The notes beneath the pieces are model-generated. The model was given only the letters and a program-made list of their open reading frames with translations, was not told the origin of the DNA and did not search any database. From contig OZ038386.1 in the NCBI GenBank assembly GCA_964036045.1, forward strand, positions 14,295,433-14,359,432: 64,000 bases of DNA, read 5' to 3'. Positions within the stretch are counted from its first letter, which is position 1. Every line of letters begins with the position of its first letter. Shown here in pieces: positions 57,721-64,000 of this stretch. The stretch is from Eutreptiella sp. 'Long Island Sound 2002'. Taxonomy: Eukaryota; Euglenozoa; Euglenophyceae; Eutreptiales; Eutreptiaceae. Made by a program: the position numbers and the translations under genes.

Positions 57721-57793
57721 GCCTGCTACTTTGCCACACTCCCATGTCACTCTGCTGCACTCTGCCACGATCGCCCACTTCACTCTTACACAG

Positions 57794-57892
57794 AAGTTCT
57801 CCGGGATCAAGACCATTTTCGGAGTGGCCTGCACCGAACACCTGACGTTACCGGAGATCGTTGGACGCCTGTTCGACGCGCCCGAGGAACAG
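57794..57892 (+). CDS. Exon A8 of the alternating repeat gene
   Basis: Thirty-three codons from CTTACACAG to donor GTGTGT. Reads KFSGIKTIFGVACTEH, then LTLPEIVGRLFDAPEEQ. The 1392-nt intron that follows shows no clear repeat or exon on inspection. Confidence 0.9.
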
Positions 57893-59284
57893 GTGTGTAC
57901 GTGAATGCAAGTGTTGATTTGCTGAAGGTCCCTGTTTGCCTCCAGACGCAGTCTCCTGCCTTGACTGCTGCAGGTCCAACACTTGGAAGTGCGTAGCCCG
58001 ATGGAGGGTTGTACCCCGCCCCATCTGCATGCCTTGATGGACACCCGCTCCCCTTGCATCTTGCATTGGGGAGGAGCACAGGCTGGATTCAGGAAATGGG
58101 GACAAGCAGAAAAGTTCGGCCAACCCGGCCAGCCCCAGGGCCAGACCGCAGCTCTCACGTCAGGGCATGCACACACCTGCACGTACTTGAGAGCGCAGGA
58201 AACAGGCTCTACTACAAGCGTTTTCTGGGTGTACAAGTACATTACATAGAGAGCGCATCTGGACACAGGTGCGCCCGCTTACAGAAAGAAAGGTTGCACA
58301 AGCGGCATCCATGGGTTCTAGGAGATTGTCATGTATCTGCACCTGCAGCAAAACAAACACAAACACGAATGTAGAGTAGTGCCCATTATTGGTGGTATAA
58401 GATTGGGACATGAACGACTCTCTAGCTGCCAAATCATCTGAAATGCACAATGAGGGCATGCTGTTCTCTGCCCAGTCTCCAAGACTTGGCCAATCCAACC
58501 AAGCACCATGTTCCCAATTTGTTTTGCATATCTATGTTGTGGCTCGCACCCCAAATAGGCATCAGAATAACAGTAGAACGACACCACAAGATTACAATCT
58601 CTGTTCTCCTCCTCTTTGATGTGACCAAACATTTGGCTGCGCCCGGGCACCTGGTATCACATTCTTAGGCACTAGGTAGCGAATGTGAGGATCATGGGCT
58701 GCACCCTATTTTGTGTGTCTATGCGCATGTTGTGTGTCTGTGCTGCATGACAGAAATCTGTTATTGTTGAAAATTGCTTCCAAGGGGGGTCGGTTTCTGT
58801 GTGAAAACAACAGCATGCTAGTTTTCAGAAACTAACCAACTTTTCCACTGCTCGCCTGGAGGTGTGTTTCCAAAAGAAGTGTCACTGTAAACTGGTGAAT
58901 GGCATTTCTAGTACTCTGTCGATTTTTGTTGCGCTTTTCTGTGTATAGCCATCCACAATCAGAGGTACAAAATATCCATGCTATTCTCTGTGGTGCACAG
59001 TGCGACAGTGAAATGGCAGTAAGGACACTAGTGAAGCAGCTGGCAAGCAATACATCCGGAAGCAGTGCCAAGCCAAAAAAGGCTGGTTTGAATGCGGATC
59101 GCCACGGGCTGCCTAAGCATGCGTAGTGTCCAACGAAACGGCCGAGTGGCAAGATTGACATTGCGGGGACCCCAACGGATATGGGGCTCTTGTACAACCT
59201 CCAAAAAAACCTCTGGCAATTGGTGTGTGGAAGGGAACGCTTCGCCATCCCACCCATCCCCCTTGCCCACGATTTCCTTCGCAG

Positions 59285-59680
59285 GAGAAGGCAATTCCCG
59301 GCTCGGCAGTGGACCCTGTCTCTAGCCCAAAGGCCCCGTGCCGCATGCTCACGCAATCCGCCCCCAAGCCGGGCCCGTTGCACGCCGAGCCCAGCCCCGC
59401 GGCCGCCGCGCCCCCTGATGCTCCACCAGCCGTGGAAATGGTCCGCAGGGAGCCGCCGCGGCCGGTGCAGCCCAAGCGGGGGCCACGCGTGTGCCGCGAG
59501 ACGGAGGAGCAGGCCATCAGCCACGACATGGAGCGGCTGGGGCTGTGGGGGAGGGACCTGGACGACGTTCCGTACGTCAGGGCGCGGTACGCAGCGCCGT
59601 TTGTCAAGCCGTCCACCCCCGGCAACGGCGTCAGGCTGTTGTTCCGTGTGGCATGGCTGCAGGATCGGGAGGCACGCCAG
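59285..59680 (+). CDS. Exon B9 of the alternating repeat gene (longest)
   Basis: One hundred thirty-two codons after CCTTCGCAG. It lacks the HPALK start and opens EKAIPGSAVDPVSS. The linker is long, Ala/Pro-rich and very GC-rich. The core has SHDMERLGLWGRDL, RARYAAPF, STPGNG and LLFRVAW, then LQDREARQ at donor GTCTGT. The intron has C tracts near 59786, 60137 and 60419. Confidence 0.9.
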
Positions 59681-60054
59681 GTCTGTCGGCCCCCAGATCC
59701 AATTGCAGATCCCCCGCTGGCGCCGGTGCTGCAGAGGCTGTGTGTGGCTAATACAAGGGGGGGGTTCTGAGATTGGTGCCGACCCCCCCCCCCCCCCCGG
59801 AATTTCTTGCTCAATCCAGGCCATTTCTTGCTCCCTGGGAACCCTTGCTCCCTGAGCCCCTGGCAGCTAACATTTTTCTTCTGTAGGGAGGTACTGGTGG
59901 TGAGGATCAGTCATCATGCTAGTGCGTATCCCACAAATCTCTGCTTCTGTATCCTGTGTGTCCCAAAGTATGATTTTGTGTATCCCCTGTGTATCCCAGG
60001 GACTGTGCAACTGTACACAAAGCACCAAAATTTGGGGGTGCTGAAAGGACCTCG

Positions 60055-60126
60055 AAGAGAGGTTGTTAGATCAAGTGCAGGCATGGGCGTCGTATACTCC
60101 TCCTTTTTGGCGTTCGCGCAGCATAG
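60055..60126 (+). repeat. Dispersed repeat (GAGAGGTTGTTAGATCAAG), copy 2
   Basis: Partner of 45796-45870, same orientation. Confidence 0.75.
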
Positions 60127-60341
60127 CCTTCATGCCCCCCCCCCCCCCCCGCACCCATGGCCTTGTGTGACATTCACGTTGCTGGTTGTGGTGAGCACCT
60201 CCCAGCCTGGGATCTTCATGATGACCGCATACCGGGCACTGATCAGGCCGTCAGGGGAGGACGCCATGGGCAGAAGCTGCATTCTGGATTCCCACCCGGG
60301 CAGGTGGATGCCCGCAGTAGTGCGGATGCCTGCTTGTCATA

Positions 60342-60382
60342 GCAGAAGGTTCAAGGGCGAGAGGCCAATAGGCGCCGCCACA
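60342..60382 (+). repeat. Dispersed repeat family (GCGAGAGGCCAATAGG), right-end fragment
   Basis: GGGCGAGAGGCCAATAGGCG matches the right ends at 15420 and 38427. AAGGCCTTGTGCCAAC and a C tract follow, a combination also seen near 27053. Confidence 0.6.
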
Positions 60383-60514
60383 GGCTAACAGAGCCAACCA
60401 CCAAGGCCTTGTGCCAACCCCCCCCCCCCCCCCCGGCGCGCCCCGACAACCGCAATGGGCCCTGTTTAGGGCACGGGGCCAGGCCTCACTTCACGCCCGC
60501 ACTTCCACAAACAG

Positions 60515-60613
60515 GCGTTCGTGGGGATCAAGACCATCTTTGGAATGGCCTGCACGGAACACATCTCCCTGTCCAACGTCGCGGCCCGTCTGCTGGACGC
60601 TGCTGAGGAACAG
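60515..60613 (+). CDS. Exon A9 of the alternating repeat gene (last clear repeat exon)
   Basis: Thirty-three codons from CACAAACAG to donor GTTTGT. Reads AFVGIKTIFGMACTEH, then ISLSNVAARLLDAAEEQ. The valid donor implies at least one more exon downstream. C tracts lie near 60698 and 60910 in the next intron. Confidence 0.9.
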
Positions 60614-61761
60614 GTTTGTCGCCCGCAACAGACCGCCTCTGCACTTGTGCTCTTCTGTGTGCTGTGCCCCTGGCGTATGCCTCCCGCTGCTCCGAACCCC
60701 CCCCCCCCCCCTCTCTCTGCTTCGCCGGCCTGCCCTCGGCAAAGAAATGGTGGGCGCTCCACACACCCCACTCTCCCATTGCCCGCACTAAGGCCATAGA
60801 CCGCACTGATGGTGTATACTTGCACTCTGTCCTGCTGCCAGGATTCCAGTGCCCTCCTCCCTGGGTTGGTCCACCGGTGGAGCTGTGCTCCTTCCTGACC
60901 GCAGAGGAGGACCCCCCCCCCCCCCGGTCTACGATACGGTTTGCCCAAGATGCAGAGGGCGTATGTACTGTATTCATTTGGGACTTACTTTCAGTTGGTC
61001 CCAATTTGCAGATGTGCGCCAAGATGCTCGGGTCGTGTGCATTTTCGGGTGTTTGCTAAGTCACACCCGTTCGATGATGATTGGGCCATTGCGAGCAAAG
61101 CGAGGGGCAGACTGCTCTGCAGAGCGACGGTTGGGCTCCTGCTGGACCCACGAGGATGCGTGAAGGAAGGGGTGAGTGGAGGATGGGCGTGATCTGCCCC
61201 TCACACAACAGTCTCTAAGTCGCCCATTCTTCCAAGTGGAGGTGTCGTGCCAGGTCGGGTCTTGGGGGTTCCATCAGTCCGGCACGCCATGGGACTGGAC
61301 ATGGGGGGATCACCGCAGTCAGGTCGGAGAGGGGAGGGCACTAGGACCATGAGGAAAGTGACAATTTGAAGTGGCATTGACCCGGCCCGCCCTGACCTGC
61401 CCCGACCTGCCCCCTGTAAACACGTGGGTGCGCGTCATTGCTTGCTGGGAGCAGCATGACATGCCTTGCAGTGTGCCGTTGTCCGTCCCGGTGCATGTGC
61501 TGATTGCATTCTTTCAGTTGGGTGTTCCGTGTACAAACAAGATTTGCTTTGGGTCACGTGTGCCCATCAGTTTTACTTGCTTACTCCAAAATTTTTTTCG
61601 AACTTTGATGCAGTTTTTGTGTACAATTGCGTCTTGGCCACGGCCAACCTCCAGTCCCGGGTGTCGGAGACTCTGCTGTGGTGCACCGAATTGTCATAAT
61701 GTTCTGTTTATATGTGCACCAAAGTAGCCATTCATAGAAATGCGCCGACCGAAAATGAGAG

Positions 61762-61909
61762 TCACAGATCCTCCTCCTCCTCCTCCTCCTCCTTCTTCCT
61801 CTTTTGGTCCTTTGTGGCCGGCTTCGTACTCTGGGCGGATGCAGTGCCCCCGCTTTTTCTCAGCGGCGTGTGTTTCATGGATTGAATCCACTTTGTGAGC
61901 CTACCTCCT
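61762..61909 (-). CDS. Possible terminal exon of a minus-strand gene (Lys/Glu tail)
   Basis: On the minus strand, after GATGTCTCAG, the frame encodes GRLTKWIQSMKHTPLRKSGG, a Lys-rich stretch and EEEEEEEDL before TGA. A basic then acidic C-terminus ending at a stop is protein-like, but the GAG run is also a simple CTC repeat. No further exon was found. It would overlap no plus-strand exon. Confidence 0.22.
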
Positions 61910-62032
61910 GAGACATCATCCATGGGGACTGACCCCAACACCACTGATCCTGCCGCAACCAACCGCCGGGACAACGGTTCCCACTTCAGCGACTCTTTGG
62001 CTTTGAGCCCAAGCCTGTGTCTCCATCTGCAG

Positions 62033-62461
62033 GAGGCCCATGCACGCTCGGAAATGTGGCAAGAGGAGGACATGCAATACCGCGCGCTGATCGCTGAACA
62101 GCCAAAGCTCATCCGCACCAAGGAAGAGCAGTTGATGTCGGACGTGACGCAGCGTTTGTCTCAATACCAGGACCTGGTTCAGCACCTGGTCGACAAGGAG
62201 GTGGCCCTGCACTGGCCAACCCTCACGAACCCGTACCAATCCTCACCACCCTTCCTGCAGGATGGCACCAAAAGAGCTGGCGAAACCGGATCATCACTGC
62301 AAGCGGAGGGAAGGGGCCTAGCCAGGCATAACAGTCAACTACCTCTCGTCACCACCGCTCAATCACCCTCAGTAACCCTCAACAGCCTTCAATACCCCCC
62401 CCTCCCAAAAAAAATCCTCATCAGGGGGTTTGCCGTTTTCGGACCGGCATGGCTCGCCTGA
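62033..62461 (+). CDS. Candidate 3'-terminal exon of the long gene
   Basis: After CCATCTGCAG a phase-0 frame runs to a TGA at 62459. It begins EAHARSEMWQEEDMQYRALI and continues with KEEQLMSDVTQRLSQYQDLV, probably helical or coiled-coil. EEQLMSDVTQRL loosely resembles the EEQAISxDMxxL start of B cores, so it may be a distant B relative or a C-terminal cap. No GTNTG donor was found, which favours a last exon. An alternative donor GTGGCC at 62201 is possible. Confidence 0.38.
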   Translation, partial: EAHARSEMWQEEDMQYRALIAEQPKLIRTKEEQLMSDVTQRLSQYQDLVQHLVDKEVALHWPTLTNPYQSSPPFLQDGTKRAGETGSSLQAEGRGLARHNSQLPLVTTAQSPSVTLNSLQYPPLPKKILIRGFAVFGPAWLA

Positions 62462-64000
62462 AATTCGCAATGTTTTTGGGTACCGCAGAGCGCGTGAGCG
62501 TACCCACGCTTTGGGACGCAGCGCTGAGGTCCCATTGTCCCCGTTGTTCTGTCAATGAGCTCCAGTGTGCGGGTCTGTCGCCGATGTGCCGCGGGTTTCT
62601 CCATCGCATTCACCATTTGTCTGGCCCACCGATCTTCCCCCAGTTCCCCCGTTTCCCCCCTTTTGTCCCCATGTCCCCCATTTTTCCGGGGTATCGTGGT
62701 GAGCGGGTGAGTGTCGGTGGCGGTTGGTGTACGTGCCGGCAGTGGGACAGGCTGAGCATGAGGTGGCACTACGAGTGCCTGGAAAGCCACGGAAACACAC
62801 ACAGCACCAGCCAGCCCTGCGGGATGGATCCGCGATGGGTCAGGGCCACAGTCTTTGACTGTCTCCTCAGCTCAACTATGACCCAGTCCTGCGTGCCACG
62901 CGCACCTGCAGCAGGCTTCGTTCATAAGAATTAAGTTGCAATGGCGGGGGGGGGGGGGCTAAAGCTCTGGACCCCCGCCCCCTCTTAAAATTCCGAGGGT
63001 TTCCTGGTTGGGCTCCTGCCACCCTTCGTGGTTGTGAGGTATTTGTTGGATCCTCTGGACAAGCCAAAAGGGGGCATCTGAAGAGTGCAAAGTACAAGCA
63101 ATGGGTGCAAGGGAGAGTCAGCGCCCACTCAATTTTCCCAAGGAGACCCCAGTGCAGCCAACAGAAGCTTCAGCACGCACTTCTAGTAGCTGCAGCAGCA
63201 ACAAGCAGCAACAGCTCTGCGCAGAGCAACAATGCAGCGCAGAGTGGCAGTTCTGCACAGAGCAACAGTGCTGCACAGAGTGGTCGCCCCGAATAGAGGA
63301 GCAGTGCTGCACAGGGCAAGAGTCCTGCATAGAGCACCAGTCCTGCAGAGGCCCCAGGGCCGCTTTGAACATTTCCCCGGGGCAGACTGGAGACCGGTCA
63401 ACGATTAACGAAACCACACGAAGCTACTGGCGGGGCCGTACATTTCCTAGCATGCACAGAGCATTAATGGGTGACTTGCATATTGATGGTTTTCTTTTTG
63501 CTATGTGTGTCATTTTTTGGGGCTGGGATGCCTAACCTGGGAGAGCGCCTTGGCTTCAATTTGGTTTACAAAAAATGCTCCCCACAGAATTATAAGAGGG
63601 GGGAGGGTCTGGGTGGGTCAAAAGGCGGGTGGGTGGGTCCAAAGTTGGGTGGGTGGGTCTTGTCCAAAATACCCCCCCCCCTCTTCTTATAAACGAAGCC
63701 TGACCTGCCGACGGGCCAAACTCATCTTTGTTGTTGCCCACCCTCCCCCACCCCCACAGGCACTGAGGGAACCGGACACTGTGAAGTGCTCGGACTGGAT
63801 AGAAGGTGACAAAGGCTGTGAGTCAGGCACAGCTGGAGCCTTGGCGGATTTTCTTCACCTATTAGCGGCCCAGGCCTGCGGCAGACCATTGTTTTTGGCA
63901 TTTGTGTTGTCCCCCTCCCCTCCTCGACAGAACTTTTAGAGTGGGAAACGATGAGAATTGCTGAAGGACAAATTCCTTTGAGCCATTTTTGGTCCACAAA
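62462..64000. other. Region after the long gene, no confident gene
   Basis: A frame near 62690-62860 carries WCTCRQWDRLSMRWHYECLE, which has zinc-finger-like Cys/His spacing but no supporting splice sites. A G tract lies near 62945 and tandem GGTGGGT words near 63605-63660. The minisatellite at 63186-63350 is listed separately. Confidence 0.4.
63186..63350. repeat. Minisatellite of CAGAG(C/T)-type units
   Basis: About seven irregular 18-30 bp units around AGTGCTGCACAGAG. One frame reads SNSSAQSNNAAQSG-like peptide, but stops at 63294. Confidence 0.75.

Larger units (their letters stand above)
21706..62461 (+). other. Proposed single long gene: disordered N-terminus plus nine alternating B-A exon pairs
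   Basis: Gene-level entry for the exons listed separately. Exons at 21706, 23041, 23764, 25602 and 27621 chain in phase (2, 0, 0, 2, 0) and sum to 317 codons. The following repeat exons are all phase 0, so the two parts are compatible. The nine pairs sum to 1156 codons. Donors are almost all GTNTG and acceptors all AG, nearly always CAG. No frame of the repeats matches a family I know. Introns run from 128 nt to about 4.8 kb, plus about 6 kb before the first repeat exon. The 5' end, the joins across 27892-33879 and the 3' end are inferences. Two or more neighbouring genes remain possible. Confidence 0.55.

Noticed and set aside
57569-58266. Frames of 90-228 codons over the GTGTT array
   Set aside because: A pentanucleotide repeat is open in all frames; the peptide is meaningless.

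Overview
The window is nuclear DNA of a microbial eukaryote, probably a protist or alga with a repeat-rich, gene-poor genome. The signs are long introns, conventional GT...AG splicing, microsatellites, dispersed repeats, tRNA-derived elements, telomere-like CCCTAA stretches and dozens of long C homopolymers. There is no operon structure and no rRNA gene or intact tRNA gene. I cannot name the lineage. One assembly gap (200 N) lies at 31842-32041.

Layout. 1-5.7 kb: no convincing gene, only repeats and a decayed reading frame. 5.7-9.0 kb: one intact, intronless gene for a glycoside hydrolase family 65 disaccharide phosphorylase fused to an N-terminal HAD (beta-phosphoglucomutase-like) domain. 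The HAD domain has lost its nucleophilic aspartate. 9-21.7 kb: intergenic DNA with mobile-element debris, including a non-LTR retrotransposon endonuclease fragment on the minus strand, fold-back repeats and a duplicated segment around a 2 kb interval. 21.7-62.5 kb: what appears to be one very long plus-strand gene.

The long gene is the main discovery. Eighteen short exons alternate strictly between two types, B-A-B-A, nine times over about 27 kb (33880-60613). A exons are always 33 or 34 codons and carry a GIKTVFGIACTEH-like core. B exons are 76-132 codons: a variable linker followed by a constant core around DMxWLGLWGKDV, PF..PSTPG and RLLFRTAW. Every exon is phase 0 at both ends, starts after CAG and ends at GT, nearly always GTNTG. 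I recognise no known domain in either type. Upstream, five candidate exons (21706-27891) join in consistent phase into a disordered, Ser/Pro/Arg-rich N-terminal region of 317 codons with two KKSVSF protein-phosphatase-1 docking-like motifs. A small exon at 29273-29350 and a candidate terminal exon at 62033-62461 may complete the gene.

The introns hold most of the remaining structure: a tRNA-derived SINE with target-site duplication, a perfect 213-bp inverted repeat, two 1.1-kb elements with terminal inverted repeats separated by telomere-like sequence, a bipartite minisatellite, microsatellites beside splice sites, and repeat families associated with poly-C tracts. Everything is read by eye; exon joins are inferences from phase, splice signals and repetition, not from transcripts.
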